Shown in pieces: positions 23,633-32,861 of a stretch of DNA of 41,249 bases. The translations under genes were made by a program, and so were the position numbers. This stretch comes from Roseococcus sp. (GTDB lineage Bacteria; Pseudomonadota; Alphaproteobacteria; Acetobacterales; Acetobacteraceae): the NCBI RefSeq assembly GCF_019747315.1, contig NZ_JAIEQY010000224.1, positions 1 to 41,249 of the forward strand. Reading direction: 5' to 3'. Each line of letters starts with the position of its first letter. Position 1 is the stretch's first letter. The notes beneath the pieces are model-generated. The model saw only the letters and a program-made list of their open reading frames with translations. It searched no databases and had not been told where the DNA came from.

Positions 23633-26434
23633 ATGACCCTCCCCCACTCCCCGCTGCGCCGCGCCCGGCTGCTGGCGCCGCTGCTTCTCAGCCTGGCGGC
23701 CCTGCCCGCACAGGCGCAGCCGGCCGAGCAGCGCGCAGCCGCCGCAGCGGCCAGGGGCGACCTGCGCGCAGCGCAGATCGAATGGCGCAACGCGGCGCGA
23801 CAGAATCCCGGCTCCAACACCGCGCGCCTCGCCCTTGCGGAGGCCAGCCTCGAGATCGGTGATGGCGAGACGGCGGAGCGCGAGGCGCGGGCGGCCCTGC
23901 AACAGGGGGCCGATCCCTCCACGGCGATGGGGCTGCTGCTGCGCGCCTATCTCATCACCGGCCGGCATGATGCACTGCTGCGCGACTTCCCCGAGGCCAC
24001 GCCCGATCCGGGCGGGCAGGTCGCCGCCGGGCGCGCCATGGCGCTGCTGGCGCTGGGCCAGGTCGAGCCGGCGCGCGCCGCCATCGAGGCCGGGCTGCGC
24101 AGTGCGCCGGAGGGCGCCGCGCCCAACCTCGCCGCCGCCGCCCTCGCCCAGGCAGAGGGCGACCGCACGGGTGCGGAGCTGCTGATCGACCGGCTGCTCG
24201 CGCGCGAGCCGCGCCTGGTCGAGGCGCTGATCCGCAAGGGCGCGCTGCTCTTCGCCCGCGGCGAACCGGCCGAGGCGGTGCAGCGCTTCGACGCCGCGCT
24301 GGCCGTGACGCCCGGCCATGTCTCGGCCCTGCTGCGCCGCGCCGAGGCCCGGCTGGCGCTGGGCCAGGTGCCGGGCGCCACGCAGGACCTGGATGCCGCC
24401 CTCCTTGTCGTGCCGAACAGCGCGGCCGGGCATTACCTGCGGGCCGTGGTGGCGGGCGGCGCGCGCGACTGGGCGGCGATGGACCGCGCCTTGCAGCGCG
24501 TGGGCCCCCTGCTGGGCAGCTTCCCCGACGGCTTCCTGCTGCTGGCCACCGCCAAGCGCGGCACCGGCCAGATGGCCCAGGCCGAGGATGCGGCGCGGCG
24601 CCATCTGGCCCGCAACCCGGCCGACCCACGCGGCGCCAAGCTGGTGGCCGCCTTCGAGCTCCAGGCCAACCGGCCCGCTGACGCCGCGCTGGTGCTGACG
24701 CAGCTTGCCGCCCGCGGCGGCGCGGATGCCGAGGCGCTCGACCTGCTGGGCCGGCTGCACGCGGCGGCAGGCCGGCGGCGCGAAGCGGTCGCGGCCTTCA
24801 CCGGGGCCAGCCAATTGGCGCCCCAGGATGCCGGGCTCCTGGCGCGGCTGGCCGCGGCCCAGCTCGGCGTGGGCGATCTCGCCGGCATGGTGCGAGCGGC
24901 CCAGGGGGCGCTCACGCTCAACCCGACCATTTCCGGCATGCGGGAATTGCTGGCCTTCGCGGCGCTGTATCGCGGTGACCTCGCAGGGGTGCGGCAGGAG
25001 CTGGCACGCCTGACGGTCGAAGAGCGTCGCGGCGAGGCGGCGCGGGTGCTGGAGGCGTCGGCCCTCATCATGCAGATCGACCTGCGGCCGGCCCGTGCGC
25101 TGCTGAATGAGGTGTTGGCGGCCAGCCCCGGCTCGGTCGCGGCGCGCATCGCGCTGGTGCGCATCGCGCGGCTGGAAGGCCGTGACGAGGAGATGGAGGC
25201 GCTGCTCGGCGAGGTCTTGCGGCTGGATCCCGCGAATATCGAGGCCGCCGGCCAATTGCTCGAGGCGATCCGCCCGGACGGGCCGCGCCGGGCGCAGGCG
25301 CTCGGCGTCCTGCGAGCCAGCCACGCGGCGAACCCGGGCAATCCTGCCCTCGGCATCCGCCTGGCGCAGGCGCTGGTCCAGGCCGGCGAGGCCGGTGAGG
25401 CCGTGGCGCTGCTGACCCGCGGCCCCCTGGGCGCGCTCGATGATGCCGAGGCACAGATGGAGCGGGCCGAGGCCCTGGCGGCGCTGGGCGATTTCCCGGC
25501 AGCCGAGGCCGCCAGCCGCGCCGCGCTCGCGATGGAACCGCGCGCGCTGCGGGCGCGCCGGCAACTGGCCGCGCTGCAATTCCGCGGCGGTGATGCGGCC
25601 GGCGCCGAAGCCACCTTGCTGCAAGGCCTGCGCGAGGATCCCGCCGACCCGGCCCTGCTGCAGGGCTTGGCCGCGCTGGTGCGCCAGGCGCGCGGCCTGG
25701 ACGCCGCGCTGGAATTCGCCACCCGCATGGCGCGCGAGCCCACGGCCCAGCCGGCCGGCGCCGCACTGCGCGGCGATATCCTGATGGCGGTCAACCAGCC
25801 TGCGGAAGCCGCCCGCGCCTATGCCGCCGCCCAGGCGGAACGGCCCTCCGCCTATCTCGCCCTGCGCCATGCCGGCGCCTTGCGCGCGGCCGGGCAGGCC
25901 GAGGCCTCAGCCGCCGCGCTGCGCGCCTGGCTGGAGCGCGCGCCGGAGGACAATGACGCGGCGATGATGATTTCGCAGCTCGACATTGAGGCAGGCCGGC
26001 TCTCGGCGGCGGAGCAGCGGTTGGAGGCGCTGCTGGAACGCCGGCCGGATGACGCGCTGGCCCTGAACAACCTCGCCTGGCTGCTGCGCCTGAAGGAGGA
26101 TCCTGCCGCCGCGCTGCGCGCGCGCGGCCTGGCCGAGCGGGGCTACTATCTCTCCCCCGGGGCCGATGTCGCGGACACGCTGGGCTGGATCCTGGCGCGG
26201 GACGGGCAGCCGGCCCAGGCGGTCCTGCTGCTGCGCCATTCGGCACGCCTGCGCCCGCAGGCGACGACCGAACCGGGCGCCGCCTACCGGCTGGCCTATG
26301 CGCTGAATGCGAGTGGCGCGCGGGCGGAGGCGCTGGCCGTGCTGGCCCCGGCCATGGAGGCGCGGCCCGCGTCCAGCTTCCCCGAACGTCCGGCCGCGCT
26401 GCAGCTGCTGGCCGAATTGCGCCGGCCGGAGTGA
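23633..26434 (+). CDS. prsT: PrsT, XrtA-locus TPR-repeat secreted protein
   Basis: The 933-residue product has a signal peptide (LLAPLLLSLAALPAQAQ, about 13-29) and then almost only tetratricopeptide-type helical repeats to the end, with many repeats of the A-x(2)-G-x(4)-A type. The size and position directly after prsR match PrsT (TIGR02917). It probably forms a periplasmic or outer-membrane-linked scaffold binding the export machinery; related TPR proteins in cellulose and alginate export play that role. It starts 12 bases after the prsR stop and is followed after 4 bases by the ligase-like gene. Confidence 0.92.
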   Translation: MTLPHSPLRRARLLAPLLLSLAALPAQAQPAEQRAAAAAARGDLRAAQIEWRNAARQNPGSNTARLALAEASLEIGDGETAEREARAALQQGADPSTAMGLLLRAYLITGRHDALLRDFPEATPDPGGQVAAGRAMALLALGQVEPARAAIEAGLRSAPEGAAPNLAAAALAQAEGDRTGAELLIDRLLAREPRLVEALIRKGALLFARGEPAEAVQRFDAALAVTPGHVSALLRRAEARLALGQVPGATQDLDAALLVVPNSAAGHYLRAVVAGGARDWAAMDRALQRVGPLLGSFPDGFLLLATAKRGTGQMAQAEDAARRHLARNPADPRGAKLVAAFELQANRPADAALVLTQLAARGGADAEALDLLGRLHAAAGRRREAVAAFTGASQLAPQDAGLLARLAAAQLGVGDLAGMVRAAQGALTLNPTISGMRELLAFAALYRGDLAGVRQELARLTVEERRGEAARVLEASALIMQIDLRPARALLNEVLAASPGSVAARIALVRIARLEGRDEEMEALLGEVLRLDPANIEAAGQLLEAIRPDGPRRAQALGVLRASHAANPGNPALGIRLAQALVQAGEAGEAVALLTRGPLGALDDAEAQMERAEALAALGDFPAAEAASRAALAMEPRALRARRQLAALQFRGGDAAGAEATLLQGLREDPADPALLQGLAALVRQARGLDAALEFATRMAREPTAQPAGAALRGDILMAVNQPAEAARAYAAAQAERPSAYLALRHAGALRAAGQAEASAAALRAWLERAPEDNDAAMMISQLDIEAGRLSAAEQRLEALLERRPDDALALNNLAWLLRLKEDPAAALRARGLAERGYYLSPGADVADTLGWILARDGQPAQAVLLLRHSARLRPQATTEPGAAYRLAYALNASGARAEALAVLAPAMEARPASSFPERPAALQLLAELRRPE

Positions 26435-26438
26435 GGGC

Positions 26439-27728
26439 ATGCGCGACCTGGCCCTGATGGGGACGCTCGGATTGCTGCTGGCCGCCGTGCTGGCGCAGCC
26501 CTTCATCGGCGTGCTGCTGTGGAACTGGATATCGTTCATGAATCCGCACCGGCTCGCCTATGGGATGGCCAGCGAGCTGCCCTGGGCCATGCTGGTCGTC
26601 GTCGCGACGCTGGTGGGCTGCCTCATGGCGGGCGAACTCCGCCTGCCGCCGCTGAACGCGACGACGCTGCTGCTCTTCGCCCTCATGCTTTGCTTCACCG
26701 CGACCTCGCTGGTGGCCCTCGGCGATCCGGCGGCGGTGTGGGAGAAGTGGGACCGCAGCGTCAAGATCCTGCTCGGCCTGCTGCTCACCGCCTCCATGCT
26801 CACCACGCGGCAGCGGTTGCACGCGCTGGTCTGGGTCATGGTCATCTCGCTCGGCTATTACGGCGTGCGCGGCGGCATCTTCGCGCTGGTCACGGGGGGC
26901 AGCTATCGCGTCTGGGGCCCGCCGCAGACGATGATCACGGACAACAACCACCTCGCCGCCGCGTTGCTGATCTCGCTGCCGCTGATGAACTACCTGCGGC
27001 TGCAATCGGCGCATCGCTGGGTGCGGGTCGGCCTGGCCATCGCCATGGGGCTGACCTTGCTGGCCGTGGTCGCAAGCTATTCGCGCGGGGCGCTGTTGGG
27101 CCTCTGCGCCGTGCTTTTCGTGCTGTGGATGATGAGCGGGCGCAAGCTCTTGCTGGGCGCAGGCCTGGCCCTCTGCCTCACCGGCGTCGTCGCCTTCATG
27201 CCCGAAAGCTGGAGCGAGCGGATGAGCGGGATTTCGAGCTACCAGGAGGATGCTTCCGCCTCCGAACGGCTGGTCCTCTGGGGCATCTCCTGGCAGCTCG
27301 CGCTGGACCGCCCGCTGGTCGGCTCGGGCTTCACCGGGCCCTATGCACGCGACGTGGTGGACCGCGTGGCGCCCGGCGGGCCGGCGCGGGCCGTGCACAG
27401 CATCTGGTTCGAATTGCTGGGCGAGCACGGCTTCCCCACCTTCGTGATCTGGGCCGGGCTGAGCGTGGTGGGCCTGGTGCAGGCCTGGGGGCTGATGCGC
27501 CGCGCACGCGGGCATCCGGAGCTGGCCTGGGCGGGCGATCTGGGGCGCATGGGGCTGGTCGCCATCACCGCCTATCTGGTGAGCGGCAGTTTCCTCTCGC
27601 TTTCCTACTGGGATTACTACTGGACGCTGCTCGTGGTCCTCGCCGGGGCGCAGGCGCTGGTCCTGCGGGCCCGGGACCCCGTGCCGGCGGCGCGTGGCTG
27701 GCGCAGCGCCGCCCTGGCCGCCCGATGA
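26439..27728 (+). CDS. O-antigen polymerase/ligase-like membrane protein (exosortase A-associated, TIGR03097-like)
   Basis: The 429-residue protein has about ten to twelve membrane helices. After two N-terminal helices comes WNWISFMNPHRLAYG, typical of the exosortase-associated putative O-glycosylation ligase family. A large periplasmic loop (about 265-345) contains SERLVLWGISWQLALDRPLVGSGF and the conserved HSIWFELLGEHGF. Wzy/WaaL-type enzymes join lipid-linked glycan units to each other or to an acceptor. In XrtA systems it may link the polymer or glycosylate PEP-CTERM proteins. I chose ATG 26439, 4 bases after the prsT stop. Confidence 0.9.
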   Translation: MRDLALMGTLGLLLAAVLAQPFIGVLLWNWISFMNPHRLAYGMASELPWAMLVVVATLVGCLMAGELRLPPLNATTLLLFALMLCFTATSLVALGDPAAVWEKWDRSVKILLGLLLTASMLTTRQRLHALVWVMVISLGYYGVRGGIFALVTGGSYRVWGPPQTMITDNNHLAAALLISLPLMNYLRLQSAHRWVRVGLAIAMGLTLLAVVASYSRGALLGLCAVLFVLWMMSGRKLLLGAGLALCLTGVVAFMPESWSERMSGISSYQEDASASERLVLWGISWQLALDRPLVGSGFTGPYARDVVDRVAPGGPARAVHSIWFELLGEHGFPTFVIWAGLSVVGLVQAWGLMRRARGHPELAWAGDLGRMGLVAITAYLVSGSFLSLSYWDYYWTLLVVLAGAQALVLRARDPVPAARGWRSAALAAR

Positions 27729-27740
27729 TGGAGATGCACC

Positions 27741-27953
27741 ATGGATGGCCTCTATTACCTCGCCATGCTGGGCGCCATCGCCTGGCTTTCCTGGTGGTCG
27801 GTGGGCGGGGCGGGCTGGTCGCCCTTCGCGATGCGGGAGCCAGCGCGCGATGATCCGCCTGCTGAGCTTCACCACCCTCTACCCGAACCCGGCCGCCCCC
27901 AACCATGGCGTCTTCGTGGAAAACCGCCTGCGGCATCTCGTCGCCAGCGGTGA
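27741..27953 (+). CDS. Small putative membrane protein overlapping the next gene
   Basis: The 70-codon frame encodes MDGLYYLAMLGAIAWLSWWS, a clear membrane helix (about 4-24), then a polar, Pro- and Arg-rich tail. GGAG at 27730-27733 lies 7 bases before the ATG, and the start comes 12 bases after the ligase stop, as expected for an operon gene. The last 104 bases overlap the glycosyltransferase gene in another frame, so the tail may be constrained mainly by that gene. I do not recognise the protein. It could be an accessory subunit of the ligase, or a leader whose translation couples to the glycosyltransferase. Confidence 0.5.
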   Translation: MDGLYYLAMLGAIAWLSWWSVGGAGWSPFAMREPARDDPPAELHHPLPEPGRPQPWRLRGKPPAASRRQR

Positions 27954-28971
27954 GGCGTGCAGCACAGTGCTGGCGCCGGTTCCCTTCTACACCTCCGTGC
28001 CCGCCGAGGAGAGGCGGCAGGGGCTGCGCGTGCTGCACCCCCGCTTCGCGACGCTTCCGGGTCTTGGCCTCATGACCAGCCCCATCGGGCTCTTCCTCAG
28101 CGCGCGGCGCCGGCTGACGCGCATGATGCGGGAAGGCTTCGATTTCGACGTGCTGGACGCGCATTACCTGCACCCCGAGGGCATCGCCGCACTGCGCCTC
28201 GGCCAGCATTTCGGCAAGCCTGTGGTGCTGACGGCGCGCGGCTCGGATGTCAGCCTGCTGCCGCGCTATGCGGGGCCGCGCCGCGCCATCCAGCGGGCGA
28301 TGCGCGGGGCGGATGCGCTGATCGCCGTCAGCGCCGGCTTGAAGGCCGGCATGGTGGAGCTGGGCGCGCCGGCCGGGAAGATCACGGTGCTGCGCAACGG
28401 CGTGGACCTCGACCTCTTCCACCCGGCCGAAACCCGCGCGCCGCATCCGCCGACGCTCCTCTCCGTCGGCCTGCTCATTCCGCGCAAGGGGCATGACCGC
28501 ATCATCGCGGCCCTGCCGGAGCTGCCGGGCTTCCGCCTGCGCATCCTGGGCGAAGGGCCGGAGCGCGGGCGTCTGGAGGCCCAGGCCCAGGCGCTGGGCG
28601 TGGCCGACCGGGTGGAGATGCCCGGCGCCGTGCCGCATGCCGCGCTGCCCGCGCAATACGCCGCGGCGGATGCGCTGGTGCTGGCCTCCACGCGCGAGGG
28701 TTGGGCCAATGTGCTGCTGGAGGCCATGGCGTGCGGCACGCCGGTGCTGGCCAGCCCCGCCTGGGGCTGCCGCGAGGCGGTGCGCGCGCCCGAGGCCGGC
28801 CGCCTGCTGGCCGATTTCTCGGTGGAAGCCATCGTGCAGGGCGTGCGCGCCCTTTTCGCCGCCCTGCCGGACCGCGCGGCGACCCGCCGCTACGCCGAGG
28901 GCTTCGGCTGGGACGACACCACGGCCGGGCAATTGACCGTCTTTCGCCGGGTGATGGGCCGGCCATGCTGA
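27850..28971 (+). CDS. GT4-family glycosyltransferase
   Basis: The 373-residue protein begins IRLLSFTTLYPNPAAPNHGVFVENRLRHL, typical of GT4 enzymes of exosortase A loci. The N-terminal domain includes DVLDAHYLHPEGIAAL and LTARGSDVSLLP. The C-terminal domain has LLSVGLLIPRKGHDRII, LRILGEGPERGRL and STREGWANVLLEAMACGTPVLAS, holding the nucleotide-sugar-binding Glu motif. It probably adds a sugar to the lipid-linked repeat unit. ATG 27850 is the first Met in frame compatible with the fold. The next gene starts 7 bases before its stop. Confidence 0.92.
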   Translation: MIRLLSFTTLYPNPAAPNHGVFVENRLRHLVASGEACSTVLAPVPFYTSVPAEERRQGLRVLHPRFATLPGLGLMTSPIGLFLSARRRLTRMMREGFDFDVLDAHYLHPEGIAALRLGQHFGKPVVLTARGSDVSLLPRYAGPRRAIQRAMRGADALIAVSAGLKAGMVELGAPAGKITVLRNGVDLDLFHPAETRAPHPPTLLSVGLLIPRKGHDRIIAALPELPGFRLRILGEGPERGRLEAQAQALGVADRVEMPGAVPHAALPAQYAAADALVLASTREGWANVLLEAMACGTPVLASPAWGCREAVRAPEAGRLLADFSVEAIVQGVRALFAALPDRAATRRYAEGFGWDDTTAGQLTVFRRVMGRPC

Positions 28972-30938
28972 CGCGCCGCCACGCCCTGGGGCTGGGCCTG
29001 CTGCCCTTCTCCGCGCAGGCCGCCTGCGCGCCGGATTTCGCGCGGCTCACCCTGGAGGGGACGGGCGCGCCCGCCGGCAGCATCGCGGTCTTGGGCCAGG
29101 CCTTCCGTCCCGGTGACATGCCGCGCGGCAGCCAGCCGGCCATCCGCCTGGCGAGCGGTGCCGCGCTGCCGACGCAGATGGATGTGCGCAGCCGCCACCC
29201 GGATGGCTCGGTCCGCCTCGCGCAGATCGCCATCGCCTGCCCGGCACTGGCGGATGGTGCGCTGGCCGCCTGCCAGATGCGCGCCGAAGCGCGGGAGGCG
29301 GGCGCAGCGCTGGAGCTGCCCCGGGCGGGCCGCTCCGCGCACATCGAAATCCAGTCCGGCGGCCAGGTCTGGCGGGCCGATCTGCTGCAAGGTTTTCCCG
29401 GCGCCGATCTCTGGCAATCCGGCCCGCTGGCCATCCAGGGGCGCGTGGCACGGCCGGTGCCGCTGGGCGGCATCGCCTCGCTGCGGCTGGTCGCGGATGT
29501 GGCGCTGCGCGCGGATGGCACGCTCTGGGTGGAGGCCTGGCTGCGCAATGACGTCGCCATGCGCCCCAATGGCGGGGAGGTGGCCTATGCCGTCCGGCTC
29601 CGGCTGGATGGGCGCGTGGCCTTGGAGGCCGAGATCCGCCGCCAGCACCAATACACCGGCTGGGGCCGCCTGCTGGGCAGCACGCAGTCCGGGCCCGCGC
29701 CGCAGCCCCCCCTGATCCGCCACGATGCCGGCTACCTCGCCGATGCCGGCGCCGTGGCGCGCTACGGCCTCACGGCGGGGATCGAGCCGGCGCTGCTGGC
29801 CCGCATGGCAGGCGCGATGGCGGCGCCCGGCTGGTCCGCGCCGCTCGGCCCGCGCGGCATCACGCAGGATATGCGGCAGACCGGCGGGCGCGCCGATATC
29901 GGCCCCGCCACCATGCCCCAGGCCGCCTGGCTGATCAGCGGCGACCGCCGCGCCGCCGGCTTTGCCCTCGGCCAGGCGGAGGCAGCCGGCAGCATCCCCT
30001 GGCATTTCTTCGACTCCGCGCGCGGCGCCTGGATGGACACGATCCGCTGGCCCGGGCTCTGGACGGATGGGCGCGGCGGGCCCGCCCCGGGGGGCCTCGC
30101 CCAGCCGATTTCGGCGGAGACCGGCTGGGTGACGGATAGCGCGCATCAGCCCGATCTCTCCTTCATCCCCTACCTGCTCACCGGGCGGCGTGCGCTGCTC
30201 GACAACCTCCAGGCCCAGGCCGCCTGGGCCGTGCTTTCGCAATGGCCCGCGGCGGCCGCGCGCGGCGCCGGCGAAGGGGTGAATGTGGTGCGCGGCAACC
30301 AGGTGCGCGGGGCCGCCTGGTCACTGCGGCAGCTGGAGAATGCCGCCTGGGCCAGCCCGGATGCGGACCGGCACCGCCCCTGGCTGCGCGCCTCGGCCGA
30401 TGCGAACTGGGCCTGGATCACCAGCCGCATCCCCGCCTGGACGGCGGAGCAAGGCGAGGCGCATGGCCGCATCCCCGGCGAATACGGCACGCCCGGCGTC
30501 ATGCCCCCCTGGCAGCAGGATTACTTCGCCTCGACCGCCGCCATCGCCGCCCAACGCGGCGACCCGCAGGCCCGCGCCGTGCTGGGCTGGATGACGAATT
30601 TCCTGGTGGGGCGCTTCAAGGCCGAGGCGCGCGGCTTCCCGCCGCGGGATGGCTGCGCCTATCTCATCGCCACCGGGCGCAGCTGGGCCGAGATCGGTGC
30701 CGCGACGCGCGCGGCCGGGCTTTCCAACGGCACCGGATGGAGCAAGACGGAAGGCGACTACGCGCAATTGGCCCTGCAATCGCTGGCGGCGATCATTGAC
30801 GTGCTGGACCTGCCCGCCGCCCGCAGCGCCCATGCCTGGCTGGCGGCGGCCGGTGCCCCCTTCACCCGGCCGCAGGATTTCCGGCGCGACCCGATCTTTC
30901 ACATCGTGCCGCGCGCCGCGCCGCCCTGCCGGAACTGA
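28965..30938 (+). CDS. Secreted protein of unknown function, possible exo-lyase/glycan-active fold
   Basis: The 657-residue product starts MLTRRHALGLGLLPFSAQA, a signal with an Arg pair compatible with Tat or Sec export. The N-terminal part looks like a beta-sandwich: FRPGDMPRGSQPAIRL, then LPTQMDVRSRHPDGSVRLAQ. The DGSVR segment is reminiscent of YetA/exo-rhamnogalacturonan-lyase-like proteins. The C-terminal half is rich in Trp and helical repeats such as WAWITSRIPAW, GEYGTPGVMPPWQQDYF and AVLGWMTNFLVGRF, suggesting an alpha/alpha toroid. I infer a polysaccharide-processing role from position in the locus and this architecture; no catalytic residue can be named with confidence. It overlaps the glycosyltransferase by 7 bases and its 3' end overlaps the convergent GT2 gene by 77 bases. 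Confidence 0.75.
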   Translation: MLTRRHALGLGLLPFSAQAACAPDFARLTLEGTGAPAGSIAVLGQAFRPGDMPRGSQPAIRLASGAALPTQMDVRSRHPDGSVRLAQIAIACPALADGALAACQMRAEAREAGAALELPRAGRSAHIEIQSGGQVWRADLLQGFPGADLWQSGPLAIQGRVARPVPLGGIASLRLVADVALRADGTLWVEAWLRNDVAMRPNGGEVAYAVRLRLDGRVALEAEIRRQHQYTGWGRLLGSTQSGPAPQPPLIRHDAGYLADAGAVARYGLTAGIEPALLARMAGAMAAPGWSAPLGPRGITQDMRQTGGRADIGPATMPQAAWLISGDRRAAGFALGQAEAAGSIPWHFFDSARGAWMDTIRWPGLWTDGRGGPAPGGLAQPISAETGWVTDSAHQPDLSFIPYLLTGRRALLDNLQAQAAWAVLSQWPAAAARGAGEGVNVVRGNQVRGAAWSLRQLENAAWASPDADRHRPWLRASADANWAWITSRIPAWTAEQGEAHGRIPGEYGTPGVMPPWQQDYFASTAAIAAQRGDPQARAVLGWMTNFLVGRFKAEARGFPPRDGCAYLIATGRSWAEIGAATRAAGLSNGTGWSKTEGDYAQLALQSLAAIIDVLDLPAARSAHAWLAAAGAPFTRPQDFRRDPIFHIVPRAAPPCRN

Positions 30939-31920
30939 CCCGCGCACGAAGCGTGCCGATGGCCAGAAGGCCGCGCACCGCCCAGTCCCGCCACGGCGAG
31001 CGCCAGGCGGCGACGCCGGCCTTCATCCGCAAGGGCCAGGCCTTGCTGGGCTCCGGCAGCAGGCGCCAGATGCCGCGCACCGCCGCGTGATCCTGCCGCG
31101 CGAAGGCGATCTCCAGCGCCTGCACGCGGCGCCGCGCCACGCTCTCGGCGATCAGTTGGTCCAGCGGGCGCAGCGAAGGCCGCCGCGCCAGCACATGTTC
31201 CAGGATGGCCGCATCGCCCAGGTTCATCGCCTGCACATCGGCGGAATACCCGCCGGGATGCTTGCGGATCATCACCAACGGGCGATGGACGATGCCGATG
31301 GGCGGATGCTCGCAGAGCAGTAAGATGGTCGCGAAATCCGTGCCGACCGTGCGGCCGACCGAGGCATCCCAGCCACCCAGCGCCAGCAGGAACTGCCGGT
31401 CGGCCACCATGGCCGAGGGGAAGAAGGGCTGGAAGCCGATGACGCGCTCCACGATGGGCTTGTCGAAGGCGGCGAGCCCCTCAGGTGCCAGCACGCGCAG
31501 CCCCTGCCAGAAACCCTCGGGCGCGTCGGCGAATTTCGTGCTGGTGCCGCAGACGCCATCCCGCAGCAGCACGAAATCGGCGAAGGCCGCGCGCAGCCGG
31601 GGCTCGGCGAACCAAAGTGCCGCCATGGCCGCCAGGAAATCCGGGCGCCAGAGGTCATCGCTGTCGCAGAAGGCAACCAACCGGCCACTCGCCACCGCCA
31701 GCCCGGCATTGCGCGCCGCCAGATCCCCGCCATTGGCGATCTGCAGCAGGCGCACCCGCGCGCCGTAGCGCTCCGTCACCATCTCCGCCGTCTGATCGGT
31801 GGAGCCGTCATCCACCACGATGACCTCCAGCGGCGGATGCGTCTGCGCGAAGACGGCGTCCAGCGTCTCCGGCAGCAGGGCGGCGCGGTTCCAGGTCGGG
31901 ATGATGACGCTGATCTCCAT
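30862..31920 (-). CDS. GT2-family glycosyltransferase
   Basis: The 352-residue protein has the GT-A motifs EISVIIPTWNRAALLPETLDA, VIVVDDGSTDQT and VAFCDSDDLW (metal-binding DSD), with a catalytic-region segment GTDFATILLL. The Arg/Ala-rich C terminus (about 300-352) is unusual and is the part lying over the lyase-like gene on the other strand. It likely transfers a sugar during repeat-unit assembly. It is the last gene of a three-gene leftward operon; its start overlaps the FkbM stop by one base. Confidence 0.92.
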   Translation of the reverse strand: MEISVIIPTWNRAALLPETLDAVFAQTHPPLEVIVVDDGSTDQTAEMVTERYGARVRLLQIANGGDLAARNAGLAVASGRLVAFCDSDDLWRPDFLAAMAALWFAEPRLRAAFADFVLLRDGVCGTSTKFADAPEGFWQGLRVLAPEGLAAFDKPIVERVIGFQPFFPSAMVADRQFLLALGGWDASVGRTVGTDFATILLLCEHPPIGIVHRPLVMIRKHPGGYSADVQAMNLGDAAILEHVLARRPSLRPLDQLIAESVARRRVQALEIAFARQDHAAVRGIWRLLPEPSKAWPLRMKAGVAAWRSPWRDWAVRGLLAIGTLRARVSSGRAARRAARCERSGRAGNPAAG

Positions 31921-32861
31921 CAGACGGGCTGCCCGCCGCGGCGGAAAACCAGATCCGCCATTTCGAAATCCGTGCGGCGCAGCGGCACCGGTCCGCGCGG
32001 TTGCCCCGCGATGTAGGAGGCGGCGCCGTAGTCATTCTCCACCTCGTAGGCCGCGAAGCCGGCGGCGGTGAACAGCGCGAGGAGCGCCTCCACCGACGCA
32101 CCCATGGCCTGCAGCGCATCACGCTTCACCTCGATCAGGATCTCCACATCCTCGCGCAGGCGCGGCAGCAGGCTGGCGATGCCCTGGATGACCATCCATT
32201 CGGCGCCCTCCACGTCGATCTTGATCAGGCGCGCGGCCAGCAGGTCTTCGATCGGGACGATCTCGCCGAGCGGGCGCCCCTCCACCGTCGCTTCCAGCGC
32301 GGCGCCGGAGCGCGCGGCCTCGCTCGCGATGATCGTCGTGCCGCCGAGGTTGCTGTCATCATGCAGCCAGACGGAAACGGGCCCAGGCTCGGCGGTGGCG
32401 GCGAAGTTGCGGGCCTGGATGTTGTCCGCCCCATTGGCGGCGATGTTGCGCATCAGCCGCGCATAGATCCAGGGCGAGGCCTCCACCGCATGCACGCGAC
32501 CGGTGGGGCCGACCAGGCGCGAAGCGAGCAGGCTGTGCAGCCCGACATTGGCGCCGACATCCACCATGATGTCGCCCGGGCACAGCGCGCGCTGGAACAG
32601 GCGCGTCACCGCCGGCTCCCAAATGCCGAAGAAATACACGAAGCTGTGGACGACATCGGGGAAGCCGCCCTCCAGCCGCGCGCCGAAACGCGTCCGCGCC
32701 TCGATCCGGAAGGAGCGCCAGAGGATGTGCGGCCGCACCACGCGGTCCCACAGCCAGAGCTGGAGTCGCGGAAAGCTGCCGCCCTGGAAGACGACGCGCA
32801 AACCCGCGCAGGCGCCGCGCAGCGCGAAGCGCCCCGCTCGTGTTTCAGCCAGGCCGCTCAT
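31920..32861 (-). CDS. FkbM-family SAM-dependent methyltransferase
   Basis: The 313-residue protein has an N-terminal region of about 95 residues and then the SAM-binding motif DIMVDVGANVGLHSLLASRLVG. VHAVEASPWIYARLMRNIAANG follows, then LIKIDVEGAEWMVIQG, the FkbM signature. Members O-methylate sugars or related groups. Between two glycosyltransferase genes it probably methylates a sugar of the exopolysaccharide (inference). Both ends overlap neighbours (ATGA upstream, TGATG downstream). Confidence 0.92.
   Translation of the reverse strand: MSGLAETRAGRFALRGACAGLRVVFQGGSFPRLQLWLWDRVVRPHILWRSFRIEARTRFGARLEGGFPDVVHSFVYFFGIWEPAVTRLFQRALCPGDIMVDVGANVGLHSLLASRLVGPTGRVHAVEASPWIYARLMRNIAANGADNIQARNFAATAEPGPVSVWLHDDSNLGGTTIIASEAARSGAALEATVEGRPLGEIVPIEDLLAARLIKIDVEGAEWMVIQGIASLLPRLREDVEILIEVKRDALQAMGASVEALLALFTAAGFAAYEVENDYGAASYIAGQPRGPVPLRRTDFEMADLVFRRGGQPV

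Noticed and set aside
22265..25870. 1201-codon open frame on the minus strand
   Set aside because: It lies antisense to prsR and prsT, has a Gln/Arg/Gly-rich composition typical of GC-rich shadow frames, and matches no family; the sense genes are clear.
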